Shown here in pieces: positions 36,186-45,633 of a stretch of 64,000 nt of DNA. Where the stretch lies: positions 1 to 64,000 of the forward strand of contig NZ_JAHQCW010000028.1 of assembly GCF_019042275.1 (NCBI RefSeq), given 5' to 3'. The first letter of the stretch is position 1. Each line of letters starts with the position of its first letter. The stretch is from Diplocloster agilis (lineage in GTDB: Bacteria > Bacillota > Clostridia > Lachnospirales > Lachnospiraceae). Both the position numbers and the translations under genes were made by a program. The notes under the pieces are model-generated. The model was not told the DNA's origin. It saw only the letters and a program-made list of their open reading frames with translations, and searched no databases.

Positions 36186-38633
36186 TTAGCCCAATTGCAA
36201 CTTTGGATTTCCCTGAAATGCGTTTAAATACGCTTCGCGACATAATAAAGCAATGCTAAAATTTGCATTTCCTGAGCCGGCGATACTTCTTAAATTATTA
36301 TAAGCCTTCTCCATTCCTAATTTGTCATTTGCTCGTCTACAGATATCAAAATAATCTTTATGTATATAGAATGAATGATCAAATTTAACTAAACCTTCTT
36401 CTAATACTTGTAACGCTTTTTCCGTATCGTTATCAATAAATGCCAAATATTTAGCCTTTAACTGGAAATAAATTTCACTTGCAGCAATTCTATAAATGCT
36501 TTCTGCAGTCTCCAAAATATCATTAATGTCTTCCTTCTGACGTTCTGTCAAATCAATCTTGTACATCAAACAGTCAAAATATGCTTGCATCTGATACAAA
36601 TTCTCTGGATAATCTCTATAATTCTGTTCTGCTAAATCCAAAGCCGTATCATAATCTTGCATATTAGTATAAATTAAAACCAATTCTCTCCTAGCTTTGT
36701 CATGCCTTGGATTTCTTCCCAGTACATTAAGGTAACTATTCTCTGCCATTTGATATTGTCCCTGCAAACGATAATTAAACCCTTTCAGAAAATTATATTG
36801 TTGATATGCTTCATTTTCTCTAAAGTATGAAACTTCTGCATCAAATTCTATCATCTTTAATCTTGCCAATGCACTACAATAATAAAACTGAATAACATTC
36901 TTTGCGTCCTCATCGCTATTCAAAAATAATCTTGATTGTTTCATCTCCTTTACTATATCTAAAACTCTCAAATACTTTCCTGCGTTGTACAACTCAATTA
37001 CCGATTTAACATATACCGTTGCATATAGAAATCTATCAGGCACAGAAACATTATTTTTCAAGTTTTCTTTGACATAATATGAAAACTCAGAAAACGACAA
37101 ATAATTCATGTATTGTGGATCTTCCATTCTTTTGGTGAATTCTTCAATGTTATCATTAAGAATACCTTTTATGTCATCTGTCATGCTAAATCCACTTCTC
37201 AAAACATAATCTCTAATGACAGAATTCAACTTTAGATATTCCCCTGATGTTCCTACTGTACTACAAATAGTAAACATTTTAATTCTACTTAATATTTGGC
37301 GGTATACAGCATTTTTTTTAATAACATATTCAACCAAACTGACTGGAACGGTTCCTAATTGAGCAATTAATGCCAAAAATCCATTGTATTCTTCTTTTAA
37401 ATTATCTTCTATTATAACATCTAAAATTTTTGCCGAATTTACTTTAGGCATATCATATACCAAATAAGAATTATCTTTTACATACTGTATACTCTGATTA
37501 TCGCATGCTAATTCTACACAATACTGTATTTGAAGAGGATAACCTGTTAGTATTTCTGTAAAAAAGTCAATATCTTCCTCTTCAAAAGGAATGCCACATA
37601 TTTTAGAATAACCTCTTAAAAAACCGAATGTGTCACTTGGTTCTAAGTTTTGCAGCGAGATTTGAAATACATTTTTATTTCTACGATACCTAAAAGAGTT
37701 CAAACTGATTCTTGTAATTATTACCAATGTCACCTTTCGCCCTATTTTTTCTAAGACTTTTTCAAACCAATATGTGATTTCTGATGATTTAACAAGACAC
37801 ATATCATCTTCAACAAAAATTTGCTCACGATATTTTTGAGCTGTATTTAATAACTCTACCAAAATATCAATTTTATCATCCATACTTCCTAATTTAGCAA
37901 TATCATCATTATTATAATCACCTAGTCCCAAATCACTATTCAGTTTCATGATAAAATCATCGATAGAATCATTCTGAGATAACGATATGCTCATAGGAAA
38001 ATAATATCTTTCCATCATTTGTGAATCCTTCAATGCTGCACGTGCAAACGCCCTCCTACCAATACCATCAATCCCAGAAATTACAAGACATTTTATATGC
38101 CGTAATTTACCATTTTCATCTCTTTCGTCTAGTTTTTCTTTAAATGTCTTTTTTTCCAAATCTCTTCCATAGAAAAAGTTTAACTTATTATCAAAGTCAA
38201 TTTCTTTTTCCATTCTAAGCCTCGTTAATTGTTCCTCAATCTTTTTGCATGCCACTTTATAATTTTGTATATGTCTCAGGTTATAAGCTCCAAAACCAGT
38301 CTTTAAAAAGTCCGGTATTCTTGTATCTGCATATGCTATGGAGTCATCAATAATTATCGGAAATATCTGTGATAGTTTTTTACTATCGTTATTAAGATGT
38401 TCTTGAGCCTGATAAATCTCTTTTTTCACCCATTCTGATTCTAAAGAATCGTTGGAAATAAAGAATACAAATATATCTGCGTCATCTATTCCCTTAAAAA
38501 TTTCTTTAATAGTCTGCATCCCTGCCTCAAATGTCATTTCGTCAAAAACACATCTGTCTCCGCCAAAATACTCATAAATCGGTCTAACATAATTCTTATT
38601 TTTACTACTATGTGATAAAAATATCTTGTCCAT
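36186..38633 (-). CDS. TIR-NTPase-TPR (STAND-like) defence protein, 3' end apparently frameshifted
   Basis: An 815-residue three-part protein. Residues 1-140 are a TIR domain (IFLSHSSKNKNYVRPI) with SEWVKKE carrying the candidate NADase Glu72. A STAND/NACHT-like NTPase follows, and its P-loop reads SGIDGIGRRAF near 190, lacking the usual GK[S/T] lysine. From about 540 the protein is helical TPR-like repeats. Such proteins sense phage and deplete NAD+. Past the stop, the other frame continues well (KVAIGLKLKSNSHLTENAME and on) to a stop at 36094. This suggests a 1-nt indel near 36205 that removes about 35 C-terminal residues. The start ATG follows AAGGAG. Confidence 0.75.
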   Translation of the reverse strand: MDKIFLSHSSKNKNYVRPIYEYFGGDRCVFDEMTFEAGMQTIKEIFKGIDDADIFVFFISNDSLESEWVKKEIYQAQEHLNNDSKKLSQIFPIIIDDSIAYADTRIPDFLKTGFGAYNLRHIQNYKVACKKIEEQLTRLRMEKEIDFDNKLNFFYGRDLEKKTFKEKLDERDENGKLRHIKCLVISGIDGIGRRAFARAALKDSQMMERYYFPMSISLSQNDSIDDFIMKLNSDLGLGDYNNDDIAKLGSMDDKIDILVELLNTAQKYREQIFVEDDMCLVKSSEITYWFEKVLEKIGRKVTLVIITRISLNSFRYRRNKNVFQISLQNLEPSDTFGFLRGYSKICGIPFEEEDIDFFTEILTGYPLQIQYCVELACDNQSIQYVKDNSYLVYDMPKVNSAKILDVIIEDNLKEEYNGFLALIAQLGTVPVSLVEYVIKKNAVYRQILSRIKMFTICSTVGTSGEYLKLNSVIRDYVLRSGFSMTDDIKGILNDNIEEFTKRMEDPQYMNYLSFSEFSYYVKENLKNNVSVPDRFLYATVYVKSVIELYNAGKYLRVLDIVKEMKQSRLFLNSDEDAKNVIQFYYCSALARLKMIEFDAEVSYFRENEAYQQYNFLKGFNYRLQGQYQMAENSYLNVLGRNPRHDKARRELVLIYTNMQDYDTALDLAEQNYRDYPENLYQMQAYFDCLMYKIDLTERQKEDINDILETAESIYRIAASEIYFQLKAKYLAFIDNDTEKALQVLEEGLVKFDHSFYIHKDYFDICRRANDKLGMEKAYNNLRSIAGSGNANFSIALLCREAYLNAFQGNPKLQLG

Positions 38634-38690
38634 TTTAACTCCTTCTTTTGTTCTCCAACAGTTCCCTTATAAAACTCACTATTTCACATA

Positions 38691-40148
38691 TTATTTAAAA
38701 TTCACTTCAATCAAACGTTCTTTAATTTCTATAATGTTCACTTCATCAAAATTATAATTAAAAATAGAAGCAATAATAATCTGATGATCAGCAAAATCTC
38801 TTTTCAAAATATCCATCATAAGTTTGATATTGGCTTGGTCAACTTCTTTTCCACTCGGTGAATCAAGCATTATAGGTAATTTGATTTTTAAAGCATCCTC
38901 AATTACAGTAATATATGCAAGCCTGAATGCAAACGCCGTTTTATGCAGAACTGCCCCCGAAAGCTCTTTGAGGTTAGAGGTAAAAAGATACGATGCAGGT
39001 ATTGTTTCTTTATTACCCAGTCCTAGCTCCTCTGCATATTTGACTACATTATTAGATATTGCTGAAACAATCTCATTATTATTCCGAGTAATATTACTAA
39101 TTTCCGTTCGAATTGATTTAATCTCTTTATCCAATCGTTTAATTTCCTGTTCGATTGCGACAGGGTTCATTGGCATTCTCGCTATTCTCTTATCAAATAT
39201 CTCTAACTGGCTAGCAAACTTATAAAATTCCATCTGCTCATATTCTTTGTCTTTTTCCTTTTCAAGTCTATCTATCAATCCAGAAATAGTAGCAAACTCT
39301 TTAGATACCATTTTTCTCTTAGAAATCAGTAAGTCTATTGCATCATTCAAACCAACAATATTATCCTCTGTTACGGGAAAAGTTGACCCATCAGGAGCCT
39401 GAACCAATAATTTCATATCAGCAACAAATTTTTTAAATCTTTTATTATCAGATAACGTATTATCAATTCTCCTAAGTTCCGCCTTTAATCTCTTTTGACG
39501 AAAAAGGAGCTGATTTACAGCAACATTTGATTCTTCTTCATAACTATCTGTAACCAGCTCACCTGCTTCTTCATCCAGAGTTTTCTTATATTGTGCAACG
39601 CTAAACATTTGCTTATATTTTGTCATTTCCCTTGATAACTGTGCCTCTTGACGAATCAAATCAGAACAATCACAGTCTGCTAATCCACGAATTAATTCCT
39701 CAATCTTAAAATGGATGCTTCCAATTACAACTCCTCGATTCAGTAACGTCCAGCCCTTTTCTTGATCCACATAAAAAGCCCCTAATAAATTCCCTAAAAC
39801 ATCAACATTCTCTGTTCCAAAAATAATTGAATGCAAATCATTTTGCTGTTCTGGAAGTACATAAGTTCTTTTTTTATTCGCCACTGTAGCTTCAATAGCA
39901 ATATCATTATGACGTAATAATGAAACCTCCCCCACCGCCTCACAGTCTATTACCATTTCCACTTCACAACAGTCAAACTTAATCTTCCGAGTGTTGGGAA
40001 TGTTATAGCCAAGAGCATATAGCATAAAACGAAGAAGGGTAGTTTTACCACAACTATTTTTTACACTATGAATCAGATTAACACTATCTGAAAATGCAAT
40101 CGTGCGTTCAAAAAAACCTTCTTTAAGACGTATCGACTTGAATATCAC
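38691..40148 (-). CDS. SMC/Rad50-like ABC ATPase of a nuclease-ATPase module
   Basis: A 485-residue ATPase with an ABC/SMC layout. Near residue 30, SVKNSCGKTTLLRFMLYAL gives a P-loop whose usual first Gly is replaced. A central coiled coil covers about 195-375. Near the C-terminus LPIMLDSPSGKEVDQANI forms Walker B and D-loop, followed by HQIIIASIFN. It starts with GTG overlapping the stop of the upstream nuclease-like gene, so it is coupled. It resembles DUF2326/ABC-3C or LmuB-type ATPases of defence systems. I cannot assign it to one named system. Confidence 0.65.
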   Translation of the reverse strand: MIFKSIRLKEGFFERTIAFSDSVNLIHSVKNSCGKTTLLRFMLYALGYNIPNTRKIKFDCCEVEMVIDCEAVGEVSLLRHNDIAIEATVANKKRTYVLPEQQNDLHSIIFGTENVDVLGNLLGAFYVDQEKGWTLLNRGVVIGSIHFKIEELIRGLADCDCSDLIRQEAQLSREMTKYKQMFSVAQYKKTLDEEAGELVTDSYEEESNVAVNQLLFRQKRLKAELRRIDNTLSDNKRFKKFVADMKLLVQAPDGSTFPVTEDNIVGLNDAIDLLISKRKMVSKEFATISGLIDRLEKEKDKEYEQMEFYKFASQLEIFDKRIARMPMNPVAIEQEIKRLDKEIKSIRTEISNITRNNNEIVSAISNNVVKYAEELGLGNKETIPASYLFTSNLKELSGAVLHKTAFAFRLAYITVIEDALKIKLPIMLDSPSGKEVDQANIKLMMDILKRDFADHQIIIASIFNYNFDEVNIIEIKERLIEVNFK

Positions 40149-41152
40149 AGTTTTACCCCCTTCTTAATATTTTGAATAACGATTCTATTACGAACTATCC
40201 TATATAAAATAATCTGTATTAACCCTTTTTGTAATTCTTCATCAATATCATCCAGATCAAATTCCAGCAAATAATTTCTCCATTTATTCAACACAAAATC
40301 CATACACTTCTCGGATGGTTTCTTTGCTGATTGGTATGTATTATAATCAGAGAGTACCTTTATAAAAAACTCACAGCGTTCACAACATGATTCTATAGTA
40401 TCTCTATATTGACGGACAATTTCATCATATGCACTAGAATCAAATATATCTAAAAAAGAATCGTCACAATGACTAACATCGGTAGCAATGACCATAATCG
40501 GCCATATTACGTCCTTTTTCTTTAATTGTATAGCAGGGTCTTTTTTTGTGCCATTTTTAAATACTTCTTCATGCCAGATATTTAGCAGTCTTCTTCCCAA
40601 ACCAGGAATATTCAAATTCAATTCACCAATAAAATCATCTACTACTTGTTTGACCACTTTATATCTTTCGATGTCACTATCTGTTTCAAATGGCAATACT
40701 TGTATCATAAACTTTTCAGTATCTAATGGATGGTTTATATTATCTAAATACCCCTTAATTATCTTTTGTGAGGACTCGGGCAAGGATAAAAACTCACGAT
40801 GAGCGGCTCCCAAAAAAATATTTCTGGAGGCATCTTCATTTAAAGGGTTGGGTGAATTGGTAATTAATATTAATTGCCGTGCATCAACTTTCTGATTTCC
40901 TTCTGATAAGGAGTTTAGAGATTTTTCTAAGTTCTTTCGAACATTTCGGAAATCAGAACTACTTTTCTCTACCACTTTAGCTTGTGCCAAAATATATTGA
41001 TTATTTTCCTGTTTCAATTCGATATATTCAAAGTTACCCTCTAAGCGTAATGATTTCAATTCCTCAATATTTTCGATCATAAGTACAATTGCTGCATTTA
41101 CCTGAAAATCAAACCCGAGCATAACAGCATTTGCTCTCCTGCTTTTTGCCAC
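40145..41152 (-). CDS. Putative PD-(D/E)XK nuclease (DUF4297/Cap4-like) of a nuclease-ATPase module
   Basis: A protein of about 335 residues. The N-terminal ~110 residues resemble DUF4297/Cap4-type nucleases: LGFDFQVNAAIVLMI, then LRLEGNFEYIELK, then YILAQAKVVEKSS. This gives the Glu, acidic and QxK residues of a PD-(D/E)XK site. A LILITNSPNPL strand follows. The C-terminal half is helical and unrecognised. I choose the GTG at 41152, with GGAGGG 8 nt upstream, over an ATG at 41167. It is the middle gene between a small XRE-type regulator and the SMC-like ATPase. The nuclease assignment is an inference from motifs. Confidence 0.6.
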   Translation of the reverse strand: MAKSRRANAVMLGFDFQVNAAIVLMIENIEELKSLRLEGNFEYIELKQENNQYILAQAKVVEKSSSDFRNVRKNLEKSLNSLSEGNQKVDARQLILITNSPNPLNEDASRNIFLGAAHREFLSLPESSQKIIKGYLDNINHPLDTEKFMIQVLPFETDSDIERYKVVKQVVDDFIGELNLNIPGLGRRLLNIWHEEVFKNGTKKDPAIQLKKKDVIWPIMVIATDVSHCDDSFLDIFDSSAYDEIVRQYRDTIESCCERCEFFIKVLSDYNTYQSAKKPSEKCMDFVLNKWRNYLLEFDLDDIDEELQKGLIQIILYRIVRNRIVIQNIKKGVKL

Positions 41153-41194
41153 AAACACACCCTCCATTCACTTAGAAAACGAAAAATAAAGTAT

Positions 41195-41413
41195 TTAGTA
41201 TAAACTTATTTTCTCTCCATCCGGCAGCACAAACGCCTGCTCATATCCAACACCAACAGCCTCCGCAATCTCCACCATCTCATCAAAGGAAACCGTGCCA
41301 CGCTTCAACTTTTTATTAAAATTCTGCGGAGTCTGGCCAATGCGTCTGCTCAATTCCGCAAGGCTGATATTCTGTTTCTCACACAACGCTCTTATCATGT
41401 CCGATGTTGTCAT
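41195..41413 (-). CDS. Small XRE-family helix-turn-helix regulator
   Basis: A 72-residue Cro/CI-type protein. The helix-turn-helix is ISLAELSRRIGQTPQNFNKKL, followed by FDEMVEIAEAVGVGYEQAF. The ATG at 41413 sits behind GGAGGTGC. It is 42 bp upstream of the nuclease-like gene and likely the first gene of that operon, so it may repress it. It has no extra domain. Confidence 0.8.
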   Translation of the reverse strand: MTTSDMIRALCEKQNISLAELSRRIGQTPQNFNKKLKRGTVSFDEMVEIAEAVGVGYEQAFVLPDGEKISLY

Positions 41414-41534
41414 GATGCACCTCCACCTATATGCGTCTATTATAAACCTCTCGGTTGATAAACACAAGCCGGTTTCCCCAAAGAAAAAACACCCTGCAGC
41501 CTATTTCCAAACCATAAGGTGCAACCCTTAATCC

Positions 41535-42726
41535 CTATCTTTCCACATCCACTTTCGCTCCCGATTTGAACTCCACTTCAAACCGCTCATCATAAACAGT
41601 CACTTTTTCAATCAGCCTCCGTACCAAAAGTTCATCATATTCTGAAATCCCCGCTGTCTGTGTTTTCAGAAACTCTCGCATTTCCGCAATCTGCTATTTC
41701 AGGCATTACCGTTCCACACTGTCCGAGAGTGCCTTTTGCTTTAAGTCCCGCATGCTATCAATCTCCTCTGCCACGCTTCCATAATCCTTTTTTGAATTTG
41801 CCAACCTCAGTAGTTTCTTTTGCAGTTCTTTCAGTTTGGCATTGATTCCTTCAACTGATGTTTCATCCCCTTGCAAAATAACGGTCTTGATATTCTTCTG
41901 CTGAGACTCCATTATAGTATCTCTGCTGCCAAGTACAAGGTTAATGGCTTTTACAACCGTCTCCTGCAGGTCGGATTCATGTATGGTCGGTGCATCACAA
42001 GCCTTTTGTCCATGCTCCACACGGGTACAGCATCGCCAGACTGTAGAGTGTTTACCCCGATTATTCCATGCGATTCTGCGGTAAAATTCTCCACACTTCG
42101 GGCAGTAAACGATGCTGGACAAAGCGTACTTGCTGCTGTAAACCCGTTTCTTACGTTTCTCTCTGCTGTGGAGGTTCGCTCTCCGCACCATCTCCTCCTG
42201 CACCTGCATATAGAGGTCGCGAGGAATGATCGGCTCATGGCTGTTCTCCACATAATACTGGGGAACAATGCCGTTGTTCTGCACCCGCTTTTTATTTAGA
42301 AAGTCCATAGTATAGGTTTTCTGCAAAAGGGCGTCACCGATGTACTTGTCGTTCATCAGAATCTTCCGCAGGGTTTCCGGCCGCCACTTCGCTTTGCCAG
42401 CCGCCGTAAGGATTCCGTCCGTCTCCAAACCTCTCGCAATCTGCGTCAGGCTGCCGCCCTCCAGGTATTCCTGGTAGATACGCTTAACCACTTCTGCCTC
42501 AACCGGCTAGATGACCAGGTGTCCATCCTCATCTTTCGTGTAACCAAGGAAACGGTTGTGGTTGACCTGTACCTCTCCATTCTAGTAGCGGTATTGCAAG
42601 CCCAGCTTGATGTTCTGACTCAAAGACTGGCTTTCCTGCTGGACGAGGCTCGCCATGATGGTAAGCAGTACCTCGCCCTTGGAATCCATCGTATTGATAT
42701 TTTCTTTTTCAAAGACTCCTGACTTT
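41535..42726 (-). pseudogene. Decayed large serine recombinase
   Basis: The C-terminal two thirds of a large serine recombinase. The segment from [20 protein letters not shown] to [14 protein letters not shown] is the end of the catalytic domain. It is followed by the recombinase domain (RIYQEYLEGGSLTQIARGLE), a zinc ribbon (YCPKCGEFYRR ... RCC) and a coiled coil, ending near KVDVER. Reading is broken by in-frame TAG codons at RY*NGEV, VI*PVE and LK*QIAEM and by a frameshift near 41700. The N-terminal catalytic Ser region is absent. The longest open piece is 41706-42491. It is a remnant of an integrative element. Confidence 0.8.
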
Positions 42727-42969
42727 ACCAAGGGTCTGCTGTTTTTTTATAAATTTGGATACTTCCTCAACAAATCTTCGCATCCTTCAACTCCTTCTCG
42801 ACCTTATGAATACGCTGTAAAGGCACATCGCTCCAACAACAGGAAATGATGTGCTTTCTTTTTGTGCCTATAACCATCTTGTCTACTCGATACCCCTTTT
42901 AACGTAAGCGTCAAATAAAATAGTGTATCGAAAAATAACCGCCAACCTTTTATACTGAAAGGTTGACGG

Positions 42970-44505
42970 TTATTGACAGAGTTCCTTCACCATAGGATTC
43001 CATGGCAGGTAATCATCCAGATATTCCGGATGTTCCAGGAAAGCACTTCCGGGCATATCTGACAGGATATACTTTATGTACTTTATTGGAGCAAGGCCAT
43101 TCGCCTTGGCTGTCTCAACCAGAGTATAAATCCCGGCACTTGCTGATGCGCCTTTGGGACTGCCTGCAAACAGCCAGTTTTTTCTGCCGATCACAAATGG
43201 ACGGATACAGTTTTCTGCTAGCGAATTACTGATAGAACAATGACCATCCTCCAGATACTGGAAGAATTCCTGCCGGTTATTTAATGCATAATGAAACGCT
43301 TTGGAAAGTTTGGATTTCGGCAGCTCTCCGACAGCATTCTTCTCTGCCCATGACCAAAAAGCCTCGAGAAGCGGTTTCTCGTGGAGCAGTCGTTCTTTTT
43401 TCTTTTGGTCTGGGGAGTAGGTCTCCAGTTCGGCTTCCAGATCAAAAAGTTTATTCAGCCGGAGGATCGCTTCTGCGGGTTTTGATGCTTCTGGGGTATG
43501 GACATCTTTGGGAAGCGCGTCTACAAAAGTCCGTCGCAGATGCGTATAGCACAGGCACCGCTTTACTCCTATGATCCCATTGTATCCGGAATAGGCATCC
43601 GTGTGGATGTAACCCTCATAGCCTTTCAAAAATGCTTCCGGATATTTTCCACCCCGCCCCGGCTGGTACTCGAAATACCGGACAGGGTTTTCCGCATCCT
43701 TGATACTGCAGTAAACCCACATGTAAGAATTCGAAGTATTCTTTCGTCCGGGTTCTCCCAGTACCTGCACATGAGTTTCGTCGATGTGCAGATAGTTCTG
43801 CTTCAAAAGTTCCTGTTTGAGACGGTGGACTACATGTCCAAGCCAGTCCCGGTAGACAACCAGAAGCCAATTCGACATGGTTGCCCTGCTTAATTTTAAT
43901 CCCAGGGCTTCCCAGTCTTTTTCCTGACGGTACAAGGGAATGCCTAATTCAAACTTCTGGTGGATGAGCCATGCAATGGTGGATGCAGATGCAAGGGAAT
44001 GCATCACAGGAGGGTACGGGACCGGAGTTTTCTCCATATAAGGAGTTCCTTTTTTGCGGCAGGCTCTGCATTCATAAGTTTCCCGGTAATGGTCGATCAC
44101 TTTGAGCTTTGCTGGAATAAACTGCACCTCCGTGCGGACGAATTCTTCTCCGACTTTTACCATGCTGCTTCCACACTTCTCACAAAGCTGTTCACTTTCA
44201 TCTATGATATGGAGTACTTTGCTATGAGGAATGTTTTCGACCAGTTTTTCTCGCTGGCCGGCATATTTCCTTTTGCGCAGATGACTTTCTACCTCAACCA
44301 GATCCGGTTCCTGTGCATTTGGATCTGAACAAGATTCAATCTCATTAAAAAGAGACATCTGCCCTGCTATCTCCAGCGTAGATGTCTTTTCAGATTTTGT
44401 TCCATAAAGTTTACGGTTCAGGAAATCAACCTGCTCTTTCAGGAGCCGGATCTGGTGTTCCAGTTCTTTAATATGATCCTGGTATTCCTGTTCCGTGCTT
44501 GACAT
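42970..44505 (-). CDS. tnpC: IS66 transposase TnpC
   Basis: A DDE transposase of about 511 residues. It has an N-terminal coiled coil (QEYQDHIKELEHQIRLLKEQ), then a zinc-finger CEKCG and ECRACRKKG region. The DDE core runs from YLHIDETHVQVLG (first Asp) through IHTDAYSGYNG (second Asp) to SLAENCIRPFVIGRKNW (Glu), followed by the IS66 C-terminal domain. The start is set at the ATG at 44505 with GGAGGG 12 nt upstream. An in-frame ATG at 44613, overlapping tnpB, would add 36 residues. Catalytic residues look intact. Confidence 0.9.
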   Translation of the reverse strand: MSSTEQEYQDHIKELEHQIRLLKEQVDFLNRKLYGTKSEKTSTLEIAGQMSLFNEIESCSDPNAQEPDLVEVESHLRKRKYAGQREKLVENIPHSKVLHIIDESEQLCEKCGSSMVKVGEEFVRTEVQFIPAKLKVIDHYRETYECRACRKKGTPYMEKTPVPYPPVMHSLASASTIAWLIHQKFELGIPLYRQEKDWEALGLKLSRATMSNWLLVVYRDWLGHVVHRLKQELLKQNYLHIDETHVQVLGEPGRKNTSNSYMWVYCSIKDAENPVRYFEYQPGRGGKYPEAFLKGYEGYIHTDAYSGYNGIIGVKRCLCYTHLRRTFVDALPKDVHTPEASKPAEAILRLNKLFDLEAELETYSPDQKKKERLLHEKPLLEAFWSWAEKNAVGELPKSKLSKAFHYALNNRQEFFQYLEDGHCSISNSLAENCIRPFVIGRKNWLFAGSPKGASASAGIYTLVETAKANGLAPIKYIKYILSDMPGSAFLEHPEYLDDYLPWNPMVKELCQ

Positions 44506-44591
44506 GACTTGAAAATCCCTCCGTTTCAATGTTTTTATACTACCATAAAACAGTTGGATTTCCCAGTGGTTATAGGGATTTTTAGCATTTA

Positions 44592-44945
44592 TTAGTCCTT
44601 GTGTGGATGCCATTTTTGCACAGCCTTTGGCTGCTCTGGATTCAGTCCTTCCAAAAGCCAGCGCAGCTGTTGCTCTGAGATCTGTTTTGCTTCTTCACCG
44701 GTCCGCGGCCATTGAAGCCGGCCGCTCTCGTAACGTTTGTATAAAAGGCAGAAGCCATCCCCCTCATAGTGGACCGCCTTGATTCGGTCAGCCCGTCTTC
44801 CACAGAACAGGAATACAGAATTGCTGTATGGATCGAGCTTGAAATTGTATAGGATGATGTCTACCAGCCCGTTGAGCTGTTTCCTCATGTCGGTGTAGCC
44901 CGTGCGGATATAGATGTTCTCCACATGGGAAATATCACCTAACAT
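44592..44945 (-). CDS. tnpB: IS66 accessory protein TnpB
   Basis: A 117-residue IS66 Orf2 protein. Its signatures are IYIRTGYTDMRKQLNGLVDI, SVFLFCGRRADRIKAVHYEGDGFCLLYKR and the W-x-L C-terminal part. It is required for IS66 transposition with TnpA and TnpC; its molecular role is not settled. It overlaps tnpA by 7 bp and lies within the element's inverted repeats. Confidence 0.93.
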   Translation of the reverse strand: MLGDISHVENIYIRTGYTDMRKQLNGLVDIILYNFKLDPYSNSVFLFCGRRADRIKAVHYEGDGFCLLYKRYESGRLQWPRTGEEAKQISEQQLRWLLEGLNPEQPKAVQKWHPHKD

Positions 44946-45337
44946 AACTGCACTGCTTTCAGAATGATTTTCAGAAGCTCGCAGGGAGTATCTTCAAAAA
45001 GTTCCACTGTCATTGTGCCGATATGGAGTACCGCGGCAGGAGCAGGACGAGAAACGTGACTGTTTGGGAGGGATACTTCTGTAAACTCAGGAGTCGGATC
45101 CTGTAAGGGAACAGAGGAAGAGGCAGCAATACATCTGATTCCATTATCCTTACGGGGCAATTCCGCAACAGCAAGTTTTCTAATCTTTGCCAGCCAGTAA
45201 TAATAGCTTTTTAAGGAAACACTATTCTGTTCACACCATGCTTGGTTTGTTAAACCTGATGCTCTGCATTGCCGGATAATATCCAGCCAGTATTGAAATT
45301 TAATCTGCCTATCGGGTGTCAAAGAAGAAAGTTCCAT
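44939..45337 (-). CDS. tnpA: IS66 accessory protein TnpA
   Basis: A 132-residue IS66 Orf1 protein with an N-terminal helix-turn-helix-like region (YWLDIIRQCRASGLTNQAWCEQ, then SYYYWLAKIRK). It is the first gene of the element and is read toward tnpB with a 7-bp overlap. It begins about 100 bp inside the right inverted repeat. Confidence 0.9.
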   Translation of the reverse strand: MELSSLTPDRQIKFQYWLDIIRQCRASGLTNQAWCEQNSVSLKSYYYWLAKIRKLAVAELPRKDNGIRCIAASSSVPLQDPTPEFTEVSLPNSHVSRPAPAAVLHIGTMTVELFEDTPCELLKIILKAVQLC

Positions 45338-45553
45338 AAGTCTGCTCCTTTTTTGAATTTAGAGTTTTGAGAGTAGACTCTAAAAACTCTAACCCTAAGT
45401 TTACAGGAGATTCCCCCAGATTTCCCTACACCTTCTTATTTGACGCTTACCTTTTAACAATCCAATCTCAACAAAGCCCCCAATATCTATCCTGTTAACT
45501 CGAATCTCCACCGATTTTTACAGTAGACCAGTTTTCCAAGACCGACAGGGCAA

Positions 45554-45601
45554 TAAAAAACTGGGAGCCGGAACGGCTGTTCAAACAGTCCCAACTCCCA
45601 G
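45554..45601 (-). terminator. Strong rho-independent terminator
   Basis: CTGGGAG (45561-45567) pairs with CTCCCAG (45595-45601) and encloses an inner CTGTT/AACAG stem. On the minus strand it is followed by TTTTTT. It lies 33 bp beyond the stop of the methyltransferase-tail fragment, so it probably belonged to that gene. Confidence 0.8.
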
Positions 45602-45633
45602 AAATCCCTTGTTTTCTACACTTTTTCGCTATT

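Larger units (their letters stand above)
42904..45450 (-). mobile_element. Complete IS66-family insertion sequence
   Basis: A 2,547-bp element. The termini are a perfect 15-bp inverted repeat, GTAAGCGTCAAATAA at 42904-42918 and its complement at 45436-45450, with the GTAAGCG ends typical of IS66. Both sides carry the 8-bp target duplication CTTTTAAC (42896-42903 and 45451-45458). It encodes TnpA, TnpB and TnpC in order on the minus strand. All three frames are open, so it may still be active. It inserted next to the decayed serine recombinase. Confidence 0.95.
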
